Below, piece by piece: positions 36,685-43,886 of a stretch of DNA of 64,000 bases. The position numbers and the translations under genes are program-made. Origin of the DNA: Inquilinus sp. Marseille-Q2685 (GTDB lineage Bacteria > Pseudomonadota > Alphaproteobacteria > DSM-16000 > Inquilinaceae); the NCBI RefSeq assembly GCF_916619195.1, contig NZ_CAKAKL010000006.1, positions 62,001 to 126,000 of the forward strand. The letters are read 5' to 3'. Each line of letters begins with the position of its first letter. Position 1 is the first letter of the stretch. A model generated the notes under the pieces. It ran no database searches, was not told where the DNA came from, and was given only the letters and a program-made list of their open reading frames with translations.

Positions 36685-37017
36685 ATGGCCGAGAGGCTGC
36701 CGAGCTATTCCGCCTTCTGGCCCTATTACCTGCGCGAGCATGCGCAGCCGCGGACCCGGGCGCTGCATTTCTTCGGCACCAGCCTGGCGCTGCTCTGCCT
36801 CGTGCTCCTGATCGTCACCGGCAGCTGGTGGTGGCTCCTGGCGGCGCTGGTCTCGGGATACCTTTTCGCCTGGATCGGCCACTTCTTCGTCGAGCATAAC
36901 CGCCCGGCGACCTTCACCTATCCGCTGTGGTCGCTCTTCAGCGACTTCCGCATGTACGGGCTGTGGGTCTCCGGCCGGCTGGAGGACGAGCTGCGCCGGG
37001 CGGGAGTGCAGCCGTAA
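36685..37017 (+). CDS. DUF962/Mpo1-like membrane protein
   Basis: 110 residues with two to three membrane helices (FFGTSLALLCLVLLIV, WWWLLAALVSGYLFAWIGHF). The conserved histidine motifs HFFGTS and GHFFVEHNRPATF match Mpo1-like proteins. The yeast member is an iron-dependent dioxygenase in fatty-acid alpha-oxidation; bacterial members are uncharacterised. GGAGG precedes the ATG at 36685. Confidence 0.85.
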   Translation: MAERLPSYSAFWPYYLREHAQPRTRALHFFGTSLALLCLVLLIVTGSWWWLLAALVSGYLFAWIGHFFVEHNRPATFTYPLWSLFSDFRMYGLWVSGRLEDELRRAGVQP

Positions 37018-37090
37018 CGCTGCAGTCGCGCCCCTGCCCCTCATACCGGCAAGCTCGTGATCCGACTCTTTCCTCTCCCAAGAAAGAACC

Positions 37091-37155
37091 GTCATTGCGA
37101 GGAGGCGAAGCCGACGAAGCAATCCAGGGGCCAGTGCGAGCCGCCCTGGATTGCT
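37091..37155. repeat. Palindromic repeat doublet, family C (left part, split by the IS110 element)
   Basis: GTCATTGCGAGGAGGCGAAG continues to GACGAAGCAATCCAGG (to about 37127), and an inverted partner begins at 37145 (CCTGGATTGCT). The partner is cut at its core and resumes at 38810 with CTTCGCTGCGCTCGCAATGA. Before insertion the two units faced each other as in the other doublets of this window. Confidence 0.8.
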
Positions 37156-37576
37156 CACATGAGGAGTGTATGGGTCAAGGGGGGGCGAGAGGTCTTTCGT
37201 TGTTGCTGGCGGCGATGGCGTGACCGATGGCGCGCGCAGATCAAGTCAAGGCCGGCCCGCAGGGGCGCCGCGAAGCGGCTTGGTCTTGACGTGATCGAGC
37301 GCGCCATCAAGCTGGTGCGGTCGGCAGCACCGGAGCGGAGGGCCGTGGCGATCCCTGGGTCGAGCCGGTGCGACGATCTGGGTTGCCGGCCAGATCAAAC
37401 TCACATTCGGTCGTCGCGCGAGGCGACAGCACCACGCTTCCGCTTGCGGCGGGCAGGCTCGAGAGGACGAGACCAGTCTTCGTTGCGGCGATGAGCCATG
37501 CAATCCATCGGTTCGTCCACCCGGATCGGCCGAGGCTGATCGGGCCTCGGCGGAACGGCTGGGCGGCGGCCTGTGG
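37156..37576 (-). ncRNA. Candidate bridge RNA region of the IS110-family element
   Basis: This is the long non-coding end downstream of the transposase. Read on the minus strand, 37507-37500 is TGGATTGC, identical to the left target flank plus core (37147-37154). After a 12-base spacer, 37487-37478 is CGCAACGAAG, complementary to the right flank at 9 of 10 bases (38810-38819, core included). ATGTGAG at 37406-37400 is complementary to the core plus the element's left end. A hairpin CCGAGGC/GCCTCGG lies at 37530-37550. Exact RNA ends are unknown. Confidence 0.6.
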
Positions 37577-38734
37577 TCAGGCCGTCTTGATCACCGCGCC
37601 CTCGATGACGACGCCGGCTGTGACGTACTTCCACAAGGCCACCAGAAGCTTGCGCGCCAGGGCGACGATGGCGCGCTTGCGGTCGCGCTGGCCACGGGCC
37701 TGGAACCAGCGTGCCAGGGCCGACTGCGGCTGGTGCCGCAGCCACAGCCAGGCGAGCTGGATCATCACGGTGCGCAGCCGCGGATTGCCGGCCTTCGACA
37801 CACCCTGCTCATGCATGATGCTGCCGCTGCGCCACGGCGTCGCCGCCAGCCCCGCATAGGCGGCCACCTGGCGGCGATTGGCGAAGGATCGATAGAAGCC
37901 CTCCGACCAGAGAACCGCCGCAAAGGTGGCGCCGATCCCCCGCACTGCCGACAGCATCGCCACCGGCTCCGAGGCGGCCGTCTCACCGGCGCCGGTCTCG
38001 GCCAGCACGGCCTCCTGCTCGGCCTCGACCCTCTTGATCTGGTCGACCAGCAGCTCGAGCCGGTCCAACTCGCGGCTGATCTGCGCCGTCAAGTGCGGCG
38101 GCAGCGCCCGCCCGTCGGCCGTGTGCAAGGCCGCAAGCCGCTCCCGCCGGTCGCGCCGCTGCGGCGCGTAGTCGGTGATACCCTGCGCGAACAGAAGCCC
38201 CTTGATCCGGTTCACATGCGTGGTCCGCTCACAGATCAGCGTCTGGCGTTCGCGGCACAGCCGGCGCCGATCCTCCTCTTCCGGAGAGGGCGCCACCACC
38301 ATGGCGCAGACCCGCGGCTCGCCGCGCTTGTAGGCCAGAAGCGCCCGCAGCAGCGCCTCGCCGTCGAGCCGGTCCGTCTTGGCCCGCCGGCGCCGACGCG
38401 GCGCCGCAATCGACGCCGGATCCACCACGTGGCTCTCGATCCCCTCCCGACACAGAACCCGGTGCAGCCAGAACCCGTCCAGCCCAGTCTCCTGAACGGT
38501 GATGATCGGATAGCTCCGGCCCGTCCGCATCGCCGCCTTGCGCCTGAACTCTGCAAACAGCGCCAGCAGCCCCGCGACATCGCCCGCCCCGACGCTGTGC
38601 TTGGACATCTTCTCCCCGCCGCCGGGCGACAGTGAGGTGATCAGCCAACTCGAACGGCTCAGTTCCAATGACACAAAAATTGCGCCAATCTGTGTCCGGA
38701 TAGCGGCCTGTCCCTCGCAAGGTTGATCGAGCAT
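37577..38734 (-). CDS. IS110-family transposase (RuvC-like DEDD recombinase)
   Basis: 385 residues. The N-terminal DEDD domain has acidic residues at E24 (VSLELSRSSW), E82 (QETGLDG), D121 and D124 (KTDRLDGE). The first is Glu where most IS110 proteins have Asp. The C-terminal Tnp20 domain has GIGATFAAVLWSEGFY and GLAATPWRSGSIMHEQGVSK, where the serine in WRSGS is in the position of the catalytic nucleophile. I chose ATG 38734, with GGAG upstream, over a TTG at 38764. It appears intact. Confidence 0.92.
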   Translation of the reverse strand: MLDQPCEGQAAIRTQIGAIFVSLELSRSSWLITSLSPGGGEKMSKHSVGAGDVAGLLALFAEFRRKAAMRTGRSYPIITVQETGLDGFWLHRVLCREGIESHVVDPASIAAPRRRRRAKTDRLDGEALLRALLAYKRGEPRVCAMVVAPSPEEEDRRRLCRERQTLICERTTHVNRIKGLLFAQGITDYAPQRRDRRERLAALHTADGRALPPHLTAQISRELDRLELLVDQIKRVEAEQEAVLAETGAGETAASEPVAMLSAVRGIGATFAAVLWSEGFYRSFANRRQVAAYAGLAATPWRSGSIMHEQGVSKAGNPRLRTVMIQLAWLWLRHQPQSALARWFQARGQRDRKRAIVALARKLLVALWKYVTAGVVIEGAVIKTA

Positions 38735-38809
38735 CGGTCGTCTCCAGGGTGAGTGGGATAGCAACCTCAGCCTGGGCCGACTCCTGGCCGCTATCCACCC
38801 TCATGGAAT

Positions 38810-38830
38810 CTTCGCTGCGCTCGCAATGAC
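38810..38830. repeat. Palindromic repeat, family C (right part of the split unit)
   Basis: CTTCGCTGCGCTCGCAATGA continues the unit interrupted at 37155. Together with the left part it restores a unit of the form CTGGATTGC-TTCGCTGCG-CTCGCAATGAC. Confidence 0.75.
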
Positions 38831-38861
38831 GATCTTTTCATGGACTCGCTGGTATCAGCTG

Positions 38862-38877
38862 TCATTGCCGGGCTTGA
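38862..38877. repeat. Palindromic repeat, family B (left half, split by IS481)
   Basis: TCATTGCCGGGCTTGA ends at the IS481 boundary; the other half CTTGACCCGGCAATCCAG starts at 40142. CTTGA is present on both sides. Removing the IS and one CTTGA regenerates a perfect family B palindrome. Confidence 0.85.
38873..38877 (+). repeat. 5-bp target site duplication (CTTGA), left copy
   Basis: CTTGA immediately precedes the IS481 terminal repeat; the same five bases follow the right end at 40142-40146. This marks a transposition event rather than a rearrangement. Confidence 0.85.
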
Positions 38878-40141
38878 TGTATGGCCCGGGGAGATGGCGG
38901 ACACCTGTTCGGAGACATGGCGGACAGATCATGGGTCGGTCAAGTCGATGGTGGCGATGAGGTGGCTGGCGAAGAAGACGCCGAAGCGGCCGTCGGTGGT
39001 CTGTGGCCGAATGGCGACGCGTTCGCCGCGGAAGGCCTGGGGGACCTTCCAGAGCCGGCCGCGGAAGCTGACATAGGCTTTGGTGGTGCCGACGGTGCGG
39101 ACGAGATCGAGGCTGTCGTACTCGACCTCGGGCAGGCGGCTGGGCATGGCGCGGGGGCTGGAGCGGTAGCGGCTGCCGGGGACCTGCTGCTGGAGCGCCT
39201 GGTGCGGGCGCTGCCAGTTGTAGAGCTCGCGCCAGCGGTCGAAGGCGCGCTGGGCGGCGGCGAGGTCGGGGAAGGGCTCGAGGGCGAAGACCTCGGCCGC
39301 GAGGGTGCGGTGGAAGCGCTCGATCTTGCCGCGGCTCTGGGGATGATAGGGTCGGCTGTACAGGACCCGGATGCCGAGCTTGAGGAACCAGACCGCAAGC
39401 CGGGTCCAGCGCTCGCCCGAGGCGTCGCCCCAGGGGGCGCCGTTGTCGATGAAGATGGCCTCGGGCAGGCCGTGTCGCCGGAAGGTCGCCGTGAGCCGGT
39501 CCTGCACGGTCTGGCTCTTCTGATCGGCACAGGCCTGCAGACAAGGCGAGAAGCGGGAGTGGTCGTCGAGCACGGTCAAGGGATAGCACCGGCCGCCCCG
39601 GACGAGCGGCTCCCAGCCTTTGAAGTCCATCTGCCACAGCCGGTTCGGCGCCGCCGCCTCGAAACGCCGATAGGGCTGGGTCGCCTCGGCTGCCACCGGA
39701 TCGATCCGGCCGTGCCGGACCAGGATCGCGTGCACGGTCGAGGCCGCCGGCGGTGCGATCCCGTCCCAGGCCAGGCGGCGGACGATCTTGCGGGCGCCCC
39801 ACGCCGGATGCGCATCCCGCACCGCCAGCACTGCCGTCTCCAGCTCTGCCGTGCTGCGGCCGGGGCTCACATGTGGCCGGCGCGAGCGGTCCGCCAGCTC
39901 GGCATCGCCGGCCTGCCACCGCGCCAGCCATTTGTAGCCCACATCCGGGCTGATCCCGAACCGGCGGCACAGCTCCCGACGGTTCGCCCCCTCCTGCTCC
40001 GCCAGCCGGACAAATTCCCGACGCTGCTCCATGACCGACACCTCCCGCCACGCCATGGCCGCCTCCCAAGACGCCGATGCCATGGCTCAATGTGTCAGTC
40101 ATCTCCCAGAACACCCGTCTGGGATCTCCCCGGGCCATACA
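38878..40141 (-). mobile_element. IS481-family insertion sequence
   Basis: 1,264 bp bounded by terminal inverted repeats starting TGTATGGCCCGGGGAGAT at both ends (38878-38895 and the inverse at 40124-40141). Weaker similarity continues to about 49 bp, including repeated GACA boxes likely bound by transposase. A 5-bp duplication CTTGA flanks it. It contains one intact transposase gene and has landed in the middle of a palindromic repeat, only 66 bp from the IS110-family element. Confidence 0.9.
38929..40056 (-). CDS. IS481-family DDE transposase
   Basis: 375 residues. The N-terminal helix-turn-helix is ANRRELCRRFGISPDVGYKW. The rve-type catalytic core has D144 (WQMDFKGWEP), D204 (IFIDNGAPWG) and E246 (SRGKIERFH). 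The C-terminal segment is YVSFRGRLWKVPQAFRGERV. All three catalytic acids are present, so it may be active. The ATG at 40056 has GGGAGG upstream and gives the family N-terminus MAWREVSVMEQRREFV; the longer start at 40083 is less likely. Confidence 0.93.
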   Translation of the reverse strand: MAWREVSVMEQRREFVRLAEQEGANRRELCRRFGISPDVGYKWLARWQAGDAELADRSRRPHVSPGRSTAELETAVLAVRDAHPAWGARKIVRRLAWDGIAPPAASTVHAILVRHGRIDPVAAEATQPYRRFEAAAPNRLWQMDFKGWEPLVRGGRCYPLTVLDDHSRFSPCLQACADQKSQTVQDRLTATFRRHGLPEAIFIDNGAPWGDASGERWTRLAVWFLKLGIRVLYSRPYHPQSRGKIERFHRTLAAEVFALEPFPDLAAAQRAFDRWRELYNWQRPHQALQQQVPGSRYRSSPRAMPSRLPEVEYDSLDLVRTVGTTKAYVSFRGRLWKVPQAFRGERVAIRPQTTDGRFGVFFASHLIATIDLTDP

Positions 40142-40207
40142 CTTGACCCGGCAATCCAGTGGGCGTCGACACCCTCTGAATGCCCGGGTCAAGCCCGGGC
40201 ATGACAG
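40142..40207. repeat. Palindromic repeat doublet, family B (right half plus inverted second unit)
   Basis: CTTGACCCGGCAATCCAG (40142-40159) completes the unit split by IS481. After a spacer with GTCGAC comes the inverted unit TGCCCGGGTCAAGCCCGGGC at 40181-40200, ending ATGACAG. The same two-unit layout is found intact at 48061-48149. Confidence 0.8.
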
Positions 40208-40229
40208 TATGGGGGACGGAACGGGACGA

Positions 40230-41612
40230 TCAGAACCGGTACCGCAGCCCCAGCGCCACGATGTCGACGCTGCCGCTGTTCTTGGCGTCGTAATCCACCT
40301 GCATCTCCAGCGGCGTGCCGGTGTAGAAGTCGCGCTCGGCGTCCATCTTGCGGCCGTCGATGAAGATGTGGGTGTAGGCGAAGTCGACCGACAGGTTCTC
40401 CATCACGTCGTAGCTTGCGCCGGCCGACAGCCAGTAGCGGTCGCCGTCCGGGGTGCGGCTGGAGCGGAAGCCGGCCTTGGTCGGCGTCGGGTCGTACTGG
40501 AAGCCGGCGCGCAGCGTCAGGTCGTCGTTCCAATAGTATTCGCCGCCGATCGAGACGCCGACCGTGTCCTGATAGCGCTGCTCGTTCACCAGGTCGTCGC
40601 CGCCGTCGGAGCGCTTGACCCGGATTTCCTTGAAGGACGACCAGCCGTACCAGGTGACGCCGCCCAGGAGCGCGATCTGCGGCGTGACCTCCTGCCGGAT
40701 GCCGAAGGACAGGATCGGCGGCAGGTTCAGCTTGGCCCGGCCGCCGGTGTCGAAATCGGCGCTTCCGGGCAGGCCCGGCAGCGGCGGGAAGTCGATGCCG
40801 TCGAGCTTGGCGTTGCCGTCCAGCATGTGGTCGACGCCGGAACGGAAATGCACGCCGATCCGGGTGCCTTCCACCGGCTGCACGATGGCGCCGATGTTGT
40901 AGCCGATGGCCCAGCTGTCGCCCTTGATCGTCAGGTCGCCGTCGTCGGAGAAGGCCGGCACCAGCCGCCCGACCGGGTTCGGCACCTTGCTCTCGAGCTT
41001 GGCCCAGGCATAGGAGATGTCGATGCCGCCGCCGATCGACAGCCAGTCGTTCACGCGGTAGGCCACGGTCGGCGAGAAGTTGTAGACCTGCAGCTCGGTC
41101 TTGGTGGCGTCGTAGCGGCCGAACCAGTTGCTGTTGTACTGGCTCTCCAGCCCGAAGGGTGCGCCGAGGCCGATGCCGAACCACAGGCGGTTGTCGGTCG
41201 ACGGCACCGGCAGGGCGACATAGCCGTGCGGCACCAGGGTCGGGTCGTAGGGGTTGTTGCTCTTGCTCTCGCCCGAGACGGCGCCGGGCGGCGGGTCGAA
41301 GATGCCGAGCGGCGTGCGGAAGGCGGGATAGTCGATGGTCGAGCCGTCGTCCTTCAGCCGGGAATCCGGGATCAGCAGGCTGCCGCCGAACTGGGCCTCG
41401 CCCTGCTTCAGGAAACCCATGCCGGCCGGGTTGAAATAGATGGTGCTGGCGTCGTCGGCTGCGGCGGCGGAGCCGGCGAAGGCGCGGCCGAGGCCGGGCA
41501 CGCTCTGCTCCTGGATGTAGAAGCCCGCCGCATTCGCCGCCCCGGACCCGAGCCCCGCCACGGCGGACATGGCCGCCACCCCCAGCGCCAGACGCGAAAT
41601 CCCCTGCTTCAT
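40230..41612 (-). CDS. OmpP1/FadL/TodX-family outer-membrane transporter
   Basis: 460 residues with a signal peptide (SAVAGLGSGAANA-AG). The family N-terminal plug sequence is AGFYIQEQSVPGLGRAFAGS, followed by ASTIYFNPAGM. The beta-barrel strands end in aromatic residues, and the C-terminus LGLRYRF has the final Phe of outer-membrane barrels. FadL-type proteins pass hydrophobic compounds such as long-chain fatty acids across the outer membrane. The start at 41612 (MKQGISRLALG) excludes an unsupported extension. A 14-bp palindrome 35 bases upstream may control it. Confidence 0.92.
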   Translation of the reverse strand: MKQGISRLALGVAAMSAVAGLGSGAANAAGFYIQEQSVPGLGRAFAGSAAAADDASTIYFNPAGMGFLKQGEAQFGGSLLIPDSRLKDDGSTIDYPAFRTPLGIFDPPPGAVSGESKSNNPYDPTLVPHGYVALPVPSTDNRLWFGIGLGAPFGLESQYNSNWFGRYDATKTELQVYNFSPTVAYRVNDWLSIGGGIDISYAWAKLESKVPNPVGRLVPAFSDDGDLTIKGDSWAIGYNIGAIVQPVEGTRIGVHFRSGVDHMLDGNAKLDGIDFPPLPGLPGSADFDTGGRAKLNLPPILSFGIRQEVTPQIALLGGVTWYGWSSFKEIRVKRSDGGDDLVNEQRYQDTVGVSIGGEYYWNDDLTLRAGFQYDPTPTKAGFRSSRTPDGDRYWLSAGASYDVMENLSVDFAYTHIFIDGRKMDAERDFYTGTPLEMQVDYDAKNSGSVDIVALGLRYRF

Positions 41613-41646
41613 CTCGGCGTGTTCCCCCCTTGTCGACCGATCTGTT

Positions 41647-41660
41647 GCGCAACGTTGCGC
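41647..41660. promoter_or_regulatory. Perfect 14-bp palindrome upstream of the FadL-type gene
   Basis: GCGCAACGTTGCGC lies 35-48 bases before the start codon at 41612, next to an AT-rich stretch (TTGTAACAATACG). The position fits a repressor operator over the promoter; no regulator gene is adjacent. Confidence 0.5.
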
Positions 41661-41884
41661 TTGTAACAATACGTCACGCTGAACAAGGCGGTGTCGTCAA
41701 GCACTGTTCAAGGTCTCGATGAGATTGAATACCTGCGGCGCTGCAAAGCCCAGCCGGACGCTACGTCAACCCGCCGCGAAAAATGCCGCCAGGAAGAACA
41801 GCCGCGCGCGATCCTCGCCGGCGGCCGGGGGCGAATCGCGTAAAATTGATTCGGATATGCGCGGCGATTGGCGAAAGGCCAGAC

Positions 41885-41914
41885 AAAAAGGGCGAGGCCG
41901 ACGGCCCCGCCCTT
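41885..41914 (-). terminator. Rho-independent terminator of leuB
   Basis: On the minus strand AAGGGCGGGGCC-gtc-GGCCTCGCCCTT forms a strong hairpin followed by a T run, 29 bases past the leuB stop. It separates leuB from the FadL-type gene. Confidence 0.85.
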
Positions 41915-41942
41915 TCGCACTGCACAAATACTGAGAACCGGT

Positions 41943-43058
41943 TTAACGGGACCGAGCGGCCATCGCTTCGAGGATCGCCGTGCCCATGTCGCCGGTCGAC
42001 ACCACCTGGGTGGCGCCGGTGCCGGCGATGTCCGCCGTCCGGATGCCGCGGTCCAGCACGTCCGACACCGCGGCCTCCAAGAGGTCGGCCTCGGCGGCGA
42101 GGTCGAAGCTGTAGCGCAGCATCATGCCGAAGCTGAGCAGCGTGGCGATCGGGTTGGCCTTGCCCTGCCCCGCGATGTCGGGCGCCGAGCCGTGCACCGG
42201 CTCGTACAGCGCCTTGCGGCGGCCGGTGGCGTCGGGGGCGCCGAGCGAGGCCGAGGGCAGCATGCCGAGCGAGCCGGTCAGCATCGCCGCCTCGTCCGAC
42301 AGCATGTCGCCGAACAGATTGTCGGTGACGATGACGTCGAACTGCTTGGGGTTGCGCACCAGCTGCATGGCGCAGTTGTCGGCCAACATGTGGCTGAGCT
42401 GGACGTCCGAATACTGCTCCTGGTGCAGCTTGGTCACCTCCTCGCGCCACAGCCGGCCTGATTCCATGACGTTCATCTTCTCGACCGAGCACAGCCTGTT
42501 GCCGCGCTTGCGCGCCAGCTCGAAGGCCACGGCGGCGACGCGGCGGATCTCCGAGGTGGTGTAGACCTGGGTGTTGACGCCGCGGCGTTCGCCGTTGCCG
42601 AGATCGGTGATGCCGCGCGGCTCGCCGAAATACACGCCGCCGGTCAGCTCGCGCACGATCAGGATGTCGAGGCCCTCGACCACCTCGCGCTTCAGCGTCG
42701 AGGCGTCGGCCAGGGCCGGATAGACCAGCGCCGGCCGCAGATTGGCGAACAGCTCCAGGTCCTTGCGCAGGCGCAGCAGGCCGGCCTCGGGCCGGATCGA
42801 GAAGTCGACGCCGTCCCATTTCGGCCCGCCGACCGCGCCCAGCAGCACGGCGTCGACCGCCAGCGCCTTCTCCATGGTCGCGTCGGTGACCGGCACGCCG
42901 TTGACGTCGATCGAGCAGCCGCCGACCAGCTGCTCGTCGATGTCGAAGCCGACCGCGCGGTGGCTGCCCAGCCATTCGGCGGCGCGCTTGACCTCGCCCA
43001 TCACCTCCGGGCCGATGCCGTCACCGGCCAGGACGAGGAGCTTCTTGTTGGCAGCCAT
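41943..43058 (-). CDS. leuB: 3-isopropylmalate dehydrogenase
   Basis: 371 residues. NAD-dependent oxidative decarboxylation of 3-isopropylmalate, the third step of leucine synthesis. The start ([17 protein letters not shown]) and the conserved signature [20 protein letters not shown] are clear, with [14 protein letters not shown] in the substrate region. It lies 60 bases after leuD on the same strand and is closed by a good terminator. leuC is not adjacent. Confidence 0.97.
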   Translation of the reverse strand: MAANKKLLVLAGDGIGPEVMGEVKRAAEWLGSHRAVGFDIDEQLVGGCSIDVNGVPVTDATMEKALAVDAVLLGAVGGPKWDGVDFSIRPEAGLLRLRKDLELFANLRPALVYPALADASTLKREVVEGLDILIVRELTGGVYFGEPRGITDLGNGERRGVNTQVYTTSEIRRVAAVAFELARKRGNRLCSVEKMNVMESGRLWREEVTKLHQEQYSDVQLSHMLADNCAMQLVRNPKQFDVIVTDNLFGDMLSDEAAMLTGSLGMLPSASLGAPDATGRRKALYEPVHGSAPDIAGQGKANPIATLLSFGMMLRYSFDLAAEADLLEAAVSDVLDRGIRTADIAGTGATQVVSTGDMGTAILEAMAARSR

Positions 43059-43118
43059 GGGAAAACGACCTTCAGCGGAGGTTGGAGGAACGATGGTGGA
43101 TGAGGGAAGCCCGTCGGT

Positions 43119-43727
43119 TCAGGCGGCCAGCCAGGGCTGGGCGGTCTTCCGCTTCGCCTCGAAGCTGTCGATCGCCGGGGCCTGCTGCAGGGTCAGGCCG
43201 ATGTCGTCGAGGCCGTTGATCAGGCAGTGCTTGCGGAACGGGTCGAGGTCGAAGCGGATGGTCTGGCCGTCCGGCCGGGTGATCTCCTGCTTCTCCAGGT
43301 CGACCGTGACGGTCGAGTTGGCGCCGTTCTCGGCGTCCTTCATCAGCAGGTCGACCTGCTCCTGCGGCAGGGCGATCGGCAGGATGCCGTTCTTGAAGCA
43401 GTTGTTGTAGAAGATGTCGGCGAAGCTGGGCGCGATGACGCAGCGGATGCCGAAATCCAGCAGCGCCCAGGGCGCGTGCTCGCGCGACGAGCCGCAGCCG
43501 AAATTGTCGCCGGCGACCAGGATCTGCGCCTTCTGGTAGGCCGGCCGGTCGAGCACGAAATCCTTCGGGTTGCCCTGCTCGTCGGTGCGCAGCTCGTAGA
43601 ACAGCCCGGCGGCGAGGCCGGTGCGCTTGATCGTCTTCAGGAACTGCTTGGGGATGATCATGTCGGTGTCGACATTGACGATCGGCAGCGGCGCTGCGAC
43701 GGCGGTGAGCGTGGTGAAGGGCTGCAT
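43119..43727 (-). CDS. leuD: 3-isopropylmalate dehydratase small subunit
   Basis: 202 residues. Small subunit of the isomerase that converts 2- to 3-isopropylmalate together with LeuC. Characteristic motifs are [39 protein letters not shown] and [20 protein letters not shown]. It heads a leuD-leuB unit; the partner LeuC must be encoded elsewhere. Confidence 0.97.
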   Translation of the reverse strand: MQPFTTLTAVAAPLPIVNVDTDMIIPKQFLKTIKRTGLAAGLFYELRTDEQGNPKDFVLDRPAYQKAQILVAGDNFGCGSSREHAPWALLDFGIRCVIAPSFADIFYNNCFKNGILPIALPQEQVDLLMKDAENGANSTVTVDLEKQEITRPDGQTIRFDLDPFRKHCLINGLDDIGLTLQQAPAIDSFEAKRKTAQPWLAA

Positions 43728-43843
43728 GGCGTGCGGCTGTGCTCAAAGGGCCAGAGGGAAAGTCAGCCGGGAAGTCATGCCACAGCCGGCCGCCGGCCCA
43801 AAGCCCGGAATCGTCACCATTCCCGCGGTGCAATTCTCCTCAT

Positions 43844-43874
43844 GAGTCCCTCTCCCCTTGCGGGAGGGGGACTC
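43844..43874. repeat. REP-like palindrome, family A (single unit)
   Basis: GAGTCCCTCTCCC-cttgc-GGGAGGGGGACTC, a 31-bp near-perfect palindrome immediately downstream of the MFS gene stop (43887) and upstream of leuD. As a hairpin it may also help end the MFS transcript. Confidence 0.75.
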
Positions 43875-43886
43875 AACAGGAATTGC

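Larger units (their letters stand above)
37156..38811 (-). mobile_element. IS110-family element, IS1111-like
   Basis: About 1,656 bp. Joining the outer flanks rebuilds an intact palindromic repeat, which fixes the ends. A CT dinucleotide is present at both junctions (37154-37155 and 38810-38811), like an IS110 core. Subterminal inverted repeats CATGAGG (37158-37164) and CCTCATG (38799-38805) lie at unequal distances from the ends, as in the IS1111 group. One transposase gene leaves a short upstream end (about 75 bp) and a long non-coding downstream end (421 bp), where a bridge RNA would lie. Confidence 0.85.

Noticed and set aside
37081-37150. Possible small RNA gene in the GTCATTGCGAGG region
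   Set aside because: Better explained as a palindromic repeat unit, because its inverted partner and the split half beyond the IS element match it.
41719-41934. 71-codon plus-strand frame downstream of leuB
   Set aside because: It spans the leuB terminator hairpin and has no ribosome site or recognisable features.
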